NCBI GenBank assembly: GCA_021234155.1
Contig: JAJEKV010000052.1
Location: forward strand, 8,543,358 to 8,607,357
Reading direction: 5' to 3'
Length of the DNA stretch: 64,000 nucleotides
Origin: Isoetes taiwanensis
Lineage: Eukaryota > Streptophyta > Lycopodiopsida > Isoetales > Isoetaceae
Shown: piece by piece, positions 32,519 to 45,179 of the stretch
Layout of the letters: the number at the start of each line of letters is the position of its first letter
Position numbering within the stretch: position 1 is the stretch's first letter
Position numbers and translations under genes: made by a program
The notes under the pieces: generated by a model
Told to the model about the DNA's origin: nothing
The model's database searches: none
What the model saw: only the letters and a program-made list of their open reading frames with translations

Positions 32519-33420
32519 TGTAACCTGGCAATAGGAAGGCCGGACCATTTCACAGAGGTTCAAGGATCTAATTCAGGGATATCGCAGTACTAGACTTTAT
32601 CAGATAGATCAGTCATGGAACCCACTGAGCAACATAACAATGAAGGATGAGGAAGCTGGAAAACTCCAGATCGGGTTCTAAACTATCAATGATGTCATAC
32701 ATAAGACAAAGCCTATAAGGATGAGTATATTCCAAGCTTTAAGATTAGTAGCAAGACGAGTTAGCGCAATTGACAACCAAAGAAAGGAGATCGGGACTGT
32801 AAGAATTAAAACAAGAAATCCATGATTCTGTCTGTTTATTATACCATTCCAGGTCTGACTGTCCAGCAATAATGGCTTGGCAACATGGAAGCTGAACGAA
32901 ACAAGTAGAAATAACAAAAAATTGAATAACAGGAAACGGAAGTTTAAAACAAACACGCAACTATCTTAATCCAGATCTACATCTGTACACCGATCTACAC
33001 GCACTGCAAGAGAACATCTATTCAAGCAAACAACACCCAGCATGGAAAACAAGCATCAAATTTCAAACCGTAATTATTCTAATGAATCATTCAACAAGAA
33101 TCCAATGCACAATGCTCTTCATATACTCACAATTGTTGAGCTTTCTCAAAACGTATTTCCTTTAGCTTCCTCTCCTTTGTGACTTCCTCTATTTGATTAA
33201 CTTTTCCCTCCCCTTTATATAATACTCAACTTTAGCTTGCATGCATACAAAGCTTGCATGTAATTCAAGTGCAAGTTTGCATGCATTCTCTTTATTGAAT
33301 TGTTAATTTCAATTGTTTTTAAATTCTAATATTAAAATTCTTATATTAATTATCCCTAGCACTGGAATATAAATGATTCTAAAACAATCTATTTTACTAC
33401 TGCTAGCTAGGTTCGTTACA
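32519..33420 (-). repeat. Probable 3' LTR of a truncated gypsy element
   Basis: The right end is well placed: a polypurine run (minus strand ccaaaggtgggtagaa, 33421-33436) abuts TGTAACGAACC. The left end is a guess at TGTAACC (32519), which would give matching TGTAAC termini and a 902-bp LTR. Confidence 0.5.
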
Positions 33421-33436
33421 TTCTACCCACCTTTGG

Positions 33437-34080
33437 AAAATCCATGTCCTCATGGTTTGAAGTCTGTATACGAACGATTGAGTTCTTGTGCATTTATTCA
33501 AGTTGCATCCTCTATTGGACATCCTTGCCATTGTACAAGATAGCATTTTATTTCTCGATTCCTCAACACTCGAACCTCTTGCCTTAGCATCTGTCTAGTT
33601 GGTTTAATAGCTAATTGATGTTCTATAGCTTCTAAGTCATCCAGATGGAGAATATGACGATCGGCTGGAATATATTTCCTTAGATTACTCACATGAAACA
33701 CATCATGAACCTTAACATTCCTTGGCAATTCCAACCTATAGGCCATCAATCCAATTTGCTTAACAATCTTAAAAGGTCCTGCAAATCTTAGAGCAAGTTT
33801 TGTGGCTTTTGAAAATTTAAGAGTTCTTGGCTTAGGATTTATGCGCAGAAACACCATGTCATCTTCTTTAAATTCTATTTTGCGACATTTCTAGTCAACA
33901 TACTGTTTCTGTCTATTTTGGACTTTATGCAAATTCACTCGAATTATTTTATTGATCTTCCACATCTTCACTTAATCTGTTAGCAGTTTCTACTTGTACA
34001 TGCGGATCTCTCCAATTAAGTGGACACCTACATTCCTCACCATCCATTGCCTGAAAATGACTCATTCCTATAGAGTTCTG
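33437..34080 (-). pseudogene. Gypsy integrase C-terminus with chromodomain, truncated
   Basis: Open run 33498-33857 contains DMVFLRINPKPRT, a GPF motif (LRFAGPFKIVKQIG), LELPRNVKVHDVFHVSNLRKY and a chromodomain (CYLVQWQGCPIEDAT). Weaker integrase-tail sequence (DGEECRCPLNWRDPHVQVE) extends to about 34080. The rest of pol is absent; hAT sequence starts at about 34230. Its sequence differs clearly from that of elements 1 and 2. Confidence 0.85.
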
Positions 34081-34229
34081 GAAGGTATTATTCTAGCCAA
34101 ACGCCACCAATGGAAACCATTGGATTTTCATGAGTGTTTCCAAGCATTCCACTGGTCGCTCATGATCATGTTCACTAATGCTTTCTTAATGTCATCACTT
34201 GTCAATTGCTCCAAAACTATGAACAAGTA

Positions 34230-35290
34230 TTAGAGTCTAGTAGCTGTTGGTTTCAACAAGGATCTCTTACAAAACTTATGCCATAAAGAAATGTCGCTCT
34301 TTTTGCGCATGAGAAATGTCACAATTTTCTCCGCACCTTTCACTGCGGGAAGAACCCAATCCATTTGGCCTATATCTTCAAAGAGAAGATCCAAGAAATG
34401 GCATGCACAATGTGTATAAAATATAGATGAAAACTCCAATTCTAGCATCTCACTGGCTCTTACACAGTTGAGCCATTATCAGTAATAACTTGCACAATGT
34501 TCTCGTCCCCAACTACTTCAATAACCCTTTTGAACTCATCAAACAGAAATATAACATTTTTTTTCCTGCTGCTTGCATCAATAGATTTCAAAAACATGGA
34601 ACCAAAACAATTTGACGCCATAAAGTTAATAATGGTTCTCTTCCTTACATCAGACCACCCATCTAAACAAATTGAAACTCCATACCTCTTCCACGTGTTC
34701 TTCGCAGGCTGCAATCTTTGTCCCATAGAATTGTAATCAGCTTGTAAGTGTTTTCCCTTCAAATCACTGGAGCTTAAAGGTTTGTATCCTGGATCAGCTT
34801 TAGCCACCGCCATACAGTACTCCTTGAAAAGTTTACTTTGTGCAATATTGTCAACATTCCTCTTGGCGCTTCTTGCGTGAAATATTGTTATCATAAACTA
34901 AAGTTAATGAGAGTCCACCTGTAGGAAGAGAGATACAATTACAAAAAGAATAATCGAGGAGCATTATTTATGAAAGGGAAAAGTTATATTACCTGCACTT
35001 TCTATAGAAGCAATACCCCCTGAGGCTAAGGATTCCTGTCGGAATTATTGTATGCAAATTCTAGCATCATTTTCCTTGGCCTTTTTTACTGCCTTTGCCT
35101 CTTCCTTCTTTTCAATATCATTAAAACACATGGCCAGGTGCTCTTGGACACTATTTTTACACTAATTTCTTTCTTACCCATAATATGAGCGCAAATCCTG
35201 TTAGCTCCTCTTGTCCATGAGTGTCCACAATACTTGCATTTCACTCTTGCTTGTCCAGAAACATTTGATTCCTTACAATTATGACATGTT
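34230..35290 (-). pseudogene. hAT transposase, N-terminal half (BED finger and DUF659)
   Basis: A BED-type zinc finger is read at about 35160-35285 (VKCKYCGHSWTRGANRICAH). The DUF659-type core follows in 34460-34894 (SICLDGWSDVRKRTIINFM, FLKSIDASSRKKNVIFLFDE, VIEVVGDENIVQVITDNGS), and 34230-34448 continues it (THCACHFLDLLFEDIGQMDW) after a frameshift. The C-terminal dimerisation domain is missing here, whereas the hAT copy at 47503-48581 has only that part. No TIRs seen. Confidence 0.85.
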
Positions 35291-35381
35291 GACCTTTAAC
35301 ATTCTATAAATTGACAAGAAATTCAACATAAGCAATTTCAATACAATACTTGGCTGAAAAAGAAAATAAAAAGTAGTTTAT

Positions 35382-35428
35382 AGGAAGGAAGGAAGGAAGG
35401 AAGGAAGGAAGGAAGGAAGGAAGGAAGG
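35382..35428. repeat. (AAGG)n microsatellite, about 12 units
   Basis: Perfect ggaa/aagg tetranucleotide run. Confidence 0.95.
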
Positions 35429-35949
35429 TTCTTTTATCGTCTGCGGAGGCCAATCGGCCTATAGGAAGAAGGGTTCAATGAATAGATCTAACATGTGGCT
35501 TGCTGTGGCTCCAAAATAGATCAAAACACTGTGCCTCTAGCATACACCAAGCCTCTAACTCCATAACAGATGAAATCCCTGTGACTCCCTCTAGCTCTGT
35601 GAAAAACCAAGAGCGCCAGAGAAAATTTCACTGAAGAGAAAAGCCTTTTTAGGTTAGGTTTTTGCACTTCCTAATTCATGTCCAAAGAATAAACAAAATG
35701 GTATTTTTTTTTCGAAATTGGACATTTGTCATATTTTTGCCAAAAAAATAACAATTTAGTATTAGTTAGTTATTTTGCTAACGCATAATGCGTTACAAAT
35801 CTAAGGATTGCGTTATCTACTAAAAATAGATCTGGTGATCATTCAAGCCTAGAGGTTGAAGAAAAAGCACCCAGCTGGGAAGTTTTGGTCCAGAGATGAA
35901 AATTGCGGAAACAAATATGCCTTCATGTTTGGCAAAGGTTAAGGTCTGC

Positions 35950-36120
35950 AAAAGCTACTTCGAAGTGCAATGCTAAGCTTTATTATCACTGAGAGCATTA
36001 TTGTAAGCTCAAGCAGCTTCTTTAGTGGTATTGAATGTGTCGAGCCAAACACGAGTTTTTTTTAGAGGCTCACGAATCTCTGTGGTAAATCTGCTCCAAC
36101 GGCACTTCCAAACTCTACGA
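35950..36120 (-). pseudogene. AP2/ERF DNA-binding domain relic
   Basis: The minus-strand frame reads VWKCRWSRFTTEIREPLKK, TRVWLDTFNTTKEAA, a stop, then AYNNALSDNKA. This is the AP2/ERF domain (WGR-type strand, AEIR, RVWLGTF, AAEEAARAYD) with decayed positions and stops. AP2/ERF proteins are plant transcription factors. Nothing outside the domain is recognisable. Likely a dead retro- or TE-captured fragment. Confidence 0.8.
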
Positions 36121-36449
36121 AAATGAATGCATGTTCACATGAATATGATAAACAAGTTTATTTTAACATGCACATTTATTTTTTTCTTCCTACAGCATAG
36201 CGACTAGCCTTTGCTCTATAGTGTGGCTCTCTCTGTACACTTTAATATGATGATTAGAGCACCAGCCATAGTAGGAGGGTCCCCTGTGAAACTGTTATTG
36301 ATTTGAAATGGATGAAGTAGTTTCAAAATGGCAAAAAGGAGATCATGTTTGCTATTCCATTGGGGCATAATAAAATTCTTGATCCATGCATGTCAATAAA
36401 AGTAGGGTTAATCTGCTTCTGTGGTTAGTTTCTTGAGTTTGGCCACAGT

Positions 36450-36541
36450 TATTTCCTCGTAAACCCTTCGGGGCAGGATAATAATAAGTCTACTGTGATC
36501 TTTCATTGGGTCCCATGGAGTGATTGGTCTCCGTGGACGAT
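36450..36541. repeat. Dispersed repeat related to 17041-17147
   Basis: Shares cccttcggggcag, aataagtct, cattgggtc and ggtctccgtggacga with the left copy. It lies just upstream of LINE 1 and could be part of a LINE 5' region, but the left copy has no LINE next to it. Confidence 0.5.
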
Positions 36542-36702
36542 AAAAACCATTCTATTGTTCCCAGGCTTTCTGTTTTTTTCAGTCTTAATTTATTAAACTA
36601 AAGCTTGTGGTTTTAATCGTGTCAATTTATACAATTAGCATCGTCCAAGGTGCCTGTTCTCGTCGGAAGTTAGATTAGGGTTTGCTCAATGTTGGTGCGA
36701 CC

Positions 36703-39465
36703 ATGTCCACTAGAGGCAAAATGAAAACTTAAGCTCCCGATCAGACTGAAGGAGAATACATCTTAACCCAGACTGCATGGGAATTACTAATGAATAAATT
36801 ATCTGCGGTATACACAACCATGGCAAAAATAAGTGCAATCCATGAAGAGGTTAAATAGGTGAAAACACTGCTGGATCGGGTAGCCAGGTTACAGTCACAG
36901 GTAGAAGCTCTTCAAGAGAGGATGAATTGTTGGAACAGAATAATCAACATCAACCAAATGCAATTACTAGTCTAAATAATGAAGTGCAATCTTTGCTAGC
37001 TGAAGCAAGGGATCGACACACGAAAGGGATCGACACAACTTCAGAAAGGGATCGAAACGTCGGAGTGCCTGAAGCCATAGATGAAATAACGAAAGATGCA
37101 GATGTTCAATTCTGTAACGAACAATTGAAAATAGATGATTTTGGATATTACAAATACTTGGAGAACCGAAAAAAAAAAAATAGATGATAAAATTAGGTAC
37201 ATTCTAGATCTAGTCAAATGCAGAGATGAAGCATCGATAACAGAAATTGTAAAGCAAGAGCCATTGGTAAAAGGGAGCACCTATCAAGTTTGTGAGGATT
37301 TAAGCTGGCAACAATTGTAAACTCGCGCAGATACTATTCGCTAAGTGAAAGAAGCACGAGCATCAGGGAAATGGGCAGTATACAAAAATGGGCAAGTGAT
37401 TATTAGATATCGAAAAGAATAGGAATTCCTGGGCAGGCCTGAGCACAAGCCTGCCGTCTTCTCTATAGCATGTTAGAATATCAAAAGCCCAAGTGGATTA
37501 CACAATAGTTTAGAGTTATTAGAGACTAGAAATTTAGACACTTTGTTCTTCTAAAAACATGGGAATATCAGTTTGACAGGCTCGCATCTTTTAAAAACTA
37601 TGATACACACTCTTTATGGCATTCTAAACCTCATCGTGGACGTTCACATCGAGAAATAGCAGGTTTGATCCATTCTACAATAGCAAGATATGTGACAGTA
37701 ATACATAGAGATGAAGCAAATAAATAATTTATGGCTCTCAGGATCAAGGCAGCGTTGTTAGTCACAGACCGTGATGTGGTTATGGTAGCTTGTTACATTT
37801 CTCCTTAGCCTATCAAAATGCAGATGGATCTCTAGTTAGATTGGGACTTATGATCTCAGAATGGCAGCAAGAATGTGATGTTCTCCTAACGGTTGGACAA
37901 GGAACTCCGTATATCTCAAGCGAGATGTGGTTAATGTGGCCAAAACATTTTGGGTTAATGTGGCCAGGACACATTAACCACTGGTTAATGTGGCCATCCG
38001 ATATCAGCCAGGTGGTTAATGTGGCCAAAAAAGTGGTTAACGTGGCCAAAAAACCAGGCTTCAAACTGCACGGCGGGGGCAAAAATTTCAATCGACTGGT
38101 TCTTTCTGCTCTATGGGCAGTTTGATTCGATCTAAAAACCATGTCAATCGCTTCATCTACCTCTTTTATGCTAGATCAGTGAAGAGAGGAAGAGATTTGA
38201 AGCAAAATATAGCCGGATCGACCAAAAAACGCCAAAAAATGCCAAAAACAGTTGGTTTTTTGGCTTCAAACCGCGATGTTCTTCATGGCTGATACAGGTA
38301 GCCACATTAACCATATCTCGCTTGAGATATACGGCGTTCTATTGGACAAGGGAAATGCAAAAAGTGTATGTGAACTCTGAACCCAACTCGTTGCTGATAG
38401 ATGCAAGGGATGCTCTTCTCGCAAACGTTTACACAAATAATGCAATGCAGCAGGTCAGCAGATCCTTAGTTTCTGTTCGTCGCTCAACATGATAATCTTT
38501 AATGGTGTTGGCCATCCATGGTCGTCTGATTACACATTCAGAGGAGAAAACACAACAGAATTTACATACTCAGTTTTAAACTATTTGATCGGTGAATCGC
38601 ATCTGATGGGACTGATCCAAGATTTTGTGATTGCAGACTTTGTAACTTAGAGTGACCATGCTCCAATTATAATTACTCTAGCAAAGGCATTGGCTCTTAA
38701 TATATGCAAAGGCAATGGCTCTTAATAAGCTGCTCGTGGAATGTGCTAAACAGGTGTACGGGGAGCAGCGCCAGCCCAAGAATGCATGGTATGATGATGA
38801 ATTGAAGCTTGCCAAAAAACAGATTGATAATCCAACTAAATTGCAACAATATAGAAGACTTTTTAAAAAGAAAAAACGAGAATGTGTACAGGCACAGCAG
38901 GAGAAATTGACTGTAAATCAAAAAAGACTTGCAAATTGTTTTAGAAGAAACTAGTTCCCCCTCCCTCCCCAAAGAAACAGTTGGCTAGCATCTGTGGGAA
39001 AATCTGGGCAGCAGGATGATTCATTATAAAGAGCATGTTAACCCAAGGGATGAATACAAGAGCCAGGAATATCTGAATGCAAACATCCCAAGATCCCTAA
39101 AGCAGTTAATGGCATGGTACAGAACAAGCTTGCATAGCTTAGAGTTGGAAGTAGGGCGTTGGAGAAAGATACCAGTGGAAGAAAGAATATGCAAGTTATG
39201 TGATATGGGAAGCAGAAGATGAGGGTCATGTGTTCACTTCTTGTACGGCTTACGTAGACATTAGAGATAGGGTCAATATAAAGCACAAATTTCTCTTCAT
39301 TGTTCACGGCGATACCACACATGGTTGTGGGGCAATACATAAGGGCGGTAGATATACACCGATCCTTTGTATTGAACTATAAAATGACAATATATGTAGG
39401 CTCTATGACCTCTCAAGGCCCAAAGAGAGCTAGATAAATAGATAAATAAATAAATAAATTCATTT
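36703..39465 (+). pseudogene. LINE 1: ORF1 coiled coil, APE endonuclease, C-terminal zinc knuckle; RT missing
   Basis: The ORF1-like start (MSTRGKMKT) is followed by coiled-coil sequence (LLDRVARLQSQVEALQERM; SLNNEVQSLLAEARDR). The ORF2 endonuclease starts at about 37430 (VFSIACWNIKSPSGLHNSLE, NLDTLFF), continues to VMVACYISP and, after the MITE, to VIADFV and the SDHAPIIITL motif at 38651. A linker (WYDDELKLAKKQ) follows. The RT core is absent. The zinc region is at 39060-39300 (RWRKIPVEERICKLCDMGS). It ends in a short (ATAA)n tail at 39431-39462. Stops and frameshifts throughout. Confidence 0.82.
37902..38341. mobile_element. Small Mutator-like MITE inserted in the LINE 1 endonuclease
   Basis: Terminal inverted repeats of about 40 bp (37902-37942 and 38300-38341; core gtatatctcaagcgagat, then tggttaatgtggc) are flanked by a 9-bp direct repeat, ttggacaag, at 37893-37901 and 38342-38350. 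A 9-bp target duplication with long TIRs is typical of MULEs. The interior carries short tandem copies of ggttaatgtggcca (37926-38050). It encodes no transposase. The MULE at 27510-28910 is not shown to be its source. Confidence 0.88.
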
Positions 39466-39599
39466 TATGTTGAAAAATATGGAATAGAGCAAGTCCACGG
39501 TTTCTTTGTACCCTTAGACACCTTTGTTGGCCGGCATCAAGTGCTAAATCCATGTCTTTGAGCCAACCATCTATTATGTCTTGTGTGTGACTTAACTTA

Positions 39600-42239
39600 C
39601 GCAGGCTTCTTTCATTTCAGTGGTGAAGCTTGTTTCAATTAGGAGTATTATGGACAATTATCTGGCAGCTAGGGAGGGGCTTCAATAGCATAAGCACTCA
39701 AAGTTGAAGTGTATTATGCTTTAAACTTGACTTTTGTATGGCCGTGACTCACTTAAATGGTGTGGGTTGAAGGAAGTAATGGGACAATTGGGTTTCAAAA
39801 CAAACTTTATAAATTTAGTTATGAGCATGAATAGATGGTATCTGCATCAATTTGGGTGAATGGTCAGCCATCCGGCCTCTTTGACCTCCAGACAAGGTTG
39901 TCCCCTTACTCTGTACCTTTTCTTGATCATGACAAATCTTTTAACTTGCATGGTGAAGGACTTGATGGCAAGAGACAATTCTTAGGTTGGATCGAAGGCT
40001 GAAAATTATGCAGTACAATTTGACACTTTCATCTTCTTAGATACGACGTCGGAAGTCTTGCAGCTTTCTAGGATGTATTGAATTGGTATAAAACCAATTA
40101 AGTGTGATGTTATATGGCCATTTGATAGGGCTATCATTGCAAGGATTAAGGCATCGGCTGTCATATAATAGTTGATTCATAAATAGTGAATCTTTCAGGA
40201 ATGCCTCTTAATTTAGCAAAATATTTAAGGTGTTTTTGGTCTCCGATTGTGGAAAGGATTCGGAATAAAGCCAATTTGTGATCCTTCTACTGTTCAACAA
40301 TGAAGAGAGTAATAGTACCAAATGTATTATGATCAAATTTTGATTATTATTAGTTCATATAGGTGGGGTAAAACAGTCATGCTAGAATGGTTATAAATGT
40401 GTCGGGGCATAAGCATGCTACAATGTACCTTAAAAAGTATTATTTAGGGACCATAAAACTATCTAAAAAAGTAGCCAACCTAGGTACTAGGTACTAGTAT
40501 GATGTCTCAATAACTAGTAAGTGTTAAATGTGATTCATTCATTGTCACCTCCAATAGTATTGCCTTTATCTTTACCTTGAACATTAACATGCTTTTGACT
40601 TTTATTTTGAAGTTTCGAATTAGTTTGGATAGAAAGAACAAGAAACAGTATCTATTTCTGAAGTACCCAGCATGCTTATGCCCGTGGAGGTAGGAAAGAC
40701 TGGGGACTGGGTTCTAAAGACCCCATGGTTCAGGAAAAAGCTCTAGCGGCTAAGTTTTCTGGCTCTCAATTCAGAATGACAAATCTCCATCAATTGAATT
40801 GGTGAGATATTGGCTCAAACAAGGCAAGTTAAGCGGTAAACCCTCCTCTCCTAGAGATGAGGTTAGGTCCCCTTTTTACAATTTTGAAGAGCAAGAAGTT
40901 CAAGACCTCTTTAGCTTGGCTGATGTTCCATGGGAGGTCTACGTATATTTTGGCATGTACAGGTTTGAAAAAAGAATTAGCTTCCACTAGCACTAGCACA
41001 TCGTCGTATTTTTGAATGGCATACTATAAGGTGGGACGTCTATAAGAAAAATGGCAAGTGGATTTCATGGACTAGGTTGAGAGCCCTCGTACTGGAGTTG
41101 GGGTAGGGGATAGAAGTGTGTTTAACATGATAATAAGAAATGTTAACATGCTCTTAGAGGTTGTAGGACCTGAGGAAAAATGGTTATGTGGGGCATGAAG
41201 GTGGTTACATAGTCAGAAAAATATATTGGTGTGCTAATGCCGCCATCTCCACTTAAGGTAGCGAATAGAATGGGTCTAGATCACATAGACAGGAAAAGTT
41301 TATTGACCAAGTCTTGGACTTCTTTGTGTTCGAGGAAGTTACAGTTTTTTCGTTGGATCAGCCTACAAGAAGGTTTGTGTTGCATGGTTTGCATCACGAT
41401 CATTGTCCATTGGGTTGTAGAGCCTCTGAGTCATTGGATCATCTCTTCTTCTATCCAATAATTAATAATTTATGCAAATGGGTCGATCTAATTATTGGGT
41501 TGGAAGTATATCAACTATTATTGGGTTGGAAGTATAGCAACTACAGTTACCAGCACAATGGAATGTGCAAATCACTGACATACAACTGAAAGGAATCTGG
41601 AGAGGCACGTGGATGAAACTTCTACCTCCCCGAGTAAATTTATTATTATTGCAAGTGGTCCATAAGGCCCCTCTGATGAACAATAGGGTGTCCAAATTCA
41701 AGCATGATGTGAGCCCACTCTGTCCACTATGCAAGACTGAAGAAGAATCTTTGGAACACTGCCTTGTACAGTGCATTGACCTCCAAGTTGTGTGGATATG
41801 GTGTATAAAAATGTTTAATAGTGCATTGAGGACTAGCAACCTTCTTCTAACTATGTATCCAGCAGAGTGATTAGTCCCAAAATGCACTGCTTTTCATATT
41901 GTCAGATCACAGGCATTATGGGTTATTTGGAAGAGAGGAAACTCTTTTAATCTAGGCAAAGGTGCATACAAGTTCACAAGCACTGAACATACTTATTGAT
42001 AAGCTGAGAAAGTTTAAATGTGTATTTGAGGGTGATGCTTCTCTTCGAATGTTAGTCTGGAAAACATTCATCAAGCTACCACCGTAAGAAGTCACCTACA
42101 TATCTAACTACAAAAGGGCTTTGTAGCTACCCCCTCTTCAAACATGTTCAAGAGGGTGTCTATCTGTTATAGGGATTTGTAAAACTTCACTTACAAATAA
42201 GAATTCTTTATCCTTAAAAAAAAAAAAAAAAAAAAAAAA
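39600..42239 (+). pseudogene. LINE 2: RT remnant, RT zinc-binding domain and poly(A) tail
   Basis: RT-like sequence in shifting frames between 39600 and 40330 (GQLGFKTNFINLVMS, VNGQPSGLFDLQTR where L1-type RT has an RQGCPLSPYLF box). The zinc-binding RT-associated domain is at 41590-41870 (KLLPPRVNLLLLQVVHKAPL, SPLCPLCKTEEESLEHCL). The copy ends in 24 A residues (42216-42239), so its 3' end is intact. 40350-41230 is largely unrecognisable. A related 3' fragment lies at 47272-47429. Confidence 0.75.
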
Positions 42240-43508
42240 TCCAGTTTACACTAGCTCAAGCAAAAGCCTACTAGACATGACATCCACAATGGTCAATCCC
42301 ATTTGTAGTATTATCAGTCCATACTTGGATAAAAACCCGTGATGGCACTTACAATCTTAGGACCACAAATATTAAATCATTAGCAAACATTATTATTAAT
42401 GTCATCCTAGAACAATGGTTCAATCTGTAAACATCCTTATTGGTTCAATATAATACAAAGCAAGTCATTCTTCAGGCATGCCCGTTTATAATATTATAAC
42501 CCAAGTGGGATAAAGAAGCCTCCCTCCAAAACAGCTCATCATTCTTAACATGTTTTATGTGAATCAGTATTTACTAAAACCTCATTATTTTCAATGAGTA
42601 GAGACCAACCATGTACAACTTTAACTGATTTATTTATCATAGTCTTTGTATTCAGCTTTGTTTAAAAGATAAGTTATATGCATAGTTGCAATTAGATAGA
42701 AGCCAAATGTAAACTCTCATCAAGATAGTACTATAGATACAACCCTAAGATCTGTTATTTATACATAACACCCTATAGGACATATCTCTAATGCATATAT
42801 TTAGAAAATAGAAACCATTTACTGTCACGATTCCATTAATTATGAGCAATGAGTCTGTACTATAAAAAGCAGCATATTTCAGCAATACGCCTATACTACA
42901 GCACGGTATTTTACAGCCATACGTCTTATTACACATGCCATAGACACTTTTGTCCAATACTAATGCTGCTCACGCAATGATCTTCAAAGGTAGAAATACA
43001 GTATTAACATAAGGCCATCAAGTAGGCTCAGGTAGCTACAGCTAGGCTAAAAGGAAACCAAGCTAACATCCACACATGCTATCAGAGAATGTGGAAAATA
43101 CTAGCATGCAAAAGAATATGTAGCATAATAACAGGGGGTTTTCTTTGTGTTTTTGTACGCTTTTCACAAAGGTTTTCCTAAGATTTCATGGCATATTCGA
43201 ACGGATGTATTAATGCGTCATCTAGAGTGCACCATTTCTTAGTCGTTGATTTAGCTTTTTTTTTTTCAATGGTCCAACGTCCAAGGGCTCACAACAAAAG
43301 CACTCTTTTTATTTTAGGGGCTGAACATGCAAGCCTCGTAGAGGGCATTTTAGGGCATTTTTAGGGCATTTTGGGGTTGGAGGCTTTAGTCTCCAGGCAT
43401 AGGGCTGTGCATCTAGGGTCAAAAAATTCGTGGAAGTGTGATTCTTAGGGTGTGATGATCAGACATCTGGCTGAACAACTCCTGTATGTAGCTTCTTTCT
43501 GAAAATTC
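42240..43508. other. Unassigned sequence with a local duplication
   Basis: No gene seen. 42961-43115 is a diverged copy of 45180-45335 in the same orientation (shared tracts caaaggtagaaata, agtattaa, ggaaacc, agctaac, ctatcaga, agcatgcaaa). Confidence 0.45.
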
Positions 43509-43988
43509 GTGCATTTAGGGTCGAAATTTTACAAAACGAAGGCCAAGTTTATTTCTACAGCACGTTATATAAAACATTTTTGGATTGATCAAGCAAGCAG
43601 AAACTCCGAACATGCCACAAAGGATTGGTCAATCTGGCCATTTGGTAGCACACAGTCATCGCTTGGATCTATTGGGTCGGCTGAAGGAAAAGAGCTGCTT
43701 AGGGTTTTGAATAGAGGCTTGGACCTTCTTCAAAAATGCGCAGATGAAGATCCTGCAAATCTAGCTTTCATTTCTATTCTGCTCATCAATGCAGGTGAGC
43801 TTTGTGAGATTGTTGATGATGTTAAAAGAATTTCTAACAAATTGATAAAGTTGATAGAGGTTTGTAATACGTCTAAAAGGGAACAACTCCAAAGTAAAGT
43901 AGACTTAGATTGTAGGATGCTGCAAAACTCTCTTCGATTGGCTTATGAACAAGACAGGCTTATGAACAAGACAAGCACGCGAGTATAA
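43509..43988 (+). CDS. Open frame of unknown function, helix-rich
   Basis: About 160 codons open, but the frame begins without an ATG and may be an internal exon or a relic. The middle is helical and amphipathic (GKELLRVLNRGLDLLQKCAD, FISILLINAGELCEIVDD, ISNKLIKLIEVCNTSKREQL). It ends at a stop just before a possible donor (accag/gtatcag). The pattern loosely recalls N-terminal helical bundles of plant RPW8/Mcafunc-type proteins, but I cannot assign it. No other exons found nearby. Confidence 0.35.
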   Translation: MHLGSKFYKTKAKFISTARYIKHFWIDQASRNSEHATKDWSIWPFGSTQSSLGSIGSAEGKELLRVLNRGLDLLQKCADEDPANLAFISILLINAGELCEIVDDVKRISNKLIKLIEVCNTSKREQLQSKVDLDCRMLQNSLRLAYEQDRLMNKTSTRV

Positions 43989-45179
43989 CCAGGTATCAGA
44001 TTGCTTGTTTATGTCAGATCTAATTCCGGCCAATATCTGGGTTTTTTATACACTATTTGGGTTCTTCGGAATCCGTCGCATTTGAATCTAGATGGGAATT
44101 CTTGCCATAGCTGACTTACAGGTTTTAATGTCTGGCCATGCATGTCATATCTTATTTCTTATTTAGCATTGTGAGAGATGTTCTACTGTGAACATATAGT
44201 AAGCTAGATTGCCAGTTTTTATAGATGGAGTTCTTATAAATGGTAAGCAAAAGTTGCTGATTTTGAATTCTTGCTGAAAATGCATTCTAATATCAATAAG
44301 AATTCTCATTCTCGTACAAATGAAATTCTTCATTGTAGTGCTTGTAAGAACACTGCCATTTATTTCTACATAAGTGATTGGTATTATTGGAGCAATGCAT
44401 ACTATGCAACCTCTGCAAGTTTATGTGATGGTTTCCATCAAGGATTCAATTATTCAATTTGGCTACATGAAGACCAAAGCATAGCATCACATGTAAAAGC
44501 GCTTTTGATGGTTTCCATCAAGGATTCTATTATTCAATTTGGCTACATGAAGACCAAAGCATAGCATCACATGTAAAAGCGCTTTTGAAGGTCATGGAAC
44601 CTTTTCACATTAATTGCGTCCTCTACTTTTGATTATAAATTAAATTGGTATATCAAATTAGGAGATCTGGTATTACATGGTTAGAGATGAAAAAGGTGTA
44701 AGCCTTGGATACATAAACAACCTCTATAGTGTATATTTCTTGGCACTTACACACTTACATAAACAGGCTAACTGGCCCATAAAGTTTACCTATGTTTGCT
44801 TTAGTTAGGGCCCGAAGGGCCCAAAAATTTTTTTAATATAACAATCAACATACAACTACCATTAACATTATTAACACAAATCATTGCATTTAACACATTT
44901 AAATTAAAATCCCCCTTAAACCCTGTTTGGTTTGGGTGCATATTCACACGGGGGGTTACTCCGGGCAACGAGAGCTGTCGGATGGGCATATTTGCCCTTT
45001 ATTCCAAGATCTGGACCGTATATAGCGATCCTCGTTTGTGGGGTATGCATGTACAAGTTTTTGTATACTGTATATTAAGGTTTGCAAAATACTATAAGAT
45101 TTGAGAGAATGTACTTAATGGTGCAGTATATTTCAGTCATAAATTTGTAATACAAATGGCACAGAAATATGATACACAT
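43989..45179. other. Unassigned sequence
   Basis: No gene seen apart from the 80-bp tandem duplication listed at 44427-44588. Confidence 0.4.
44427..44588. repeat. Tandem duplication, 80-bp unit, 2 copies
   Basis: gatggtttccatcaaggatt starts at 44427 and again at 44507. The copies are nearly identical, so the duplication is recent. Confidence 0.9.

Noticed and set aside
35382-35428. (AAGG)n run as a regulatory element
   Set aside because: A plain microsatellite without a gene next to it.
43509-43988. RPW8/Mcafunc resistance-type helical domain
   Set aside because: Only a general helical pattern; no diagnostic motif, no kinase or NB-ARC sequence nearby.
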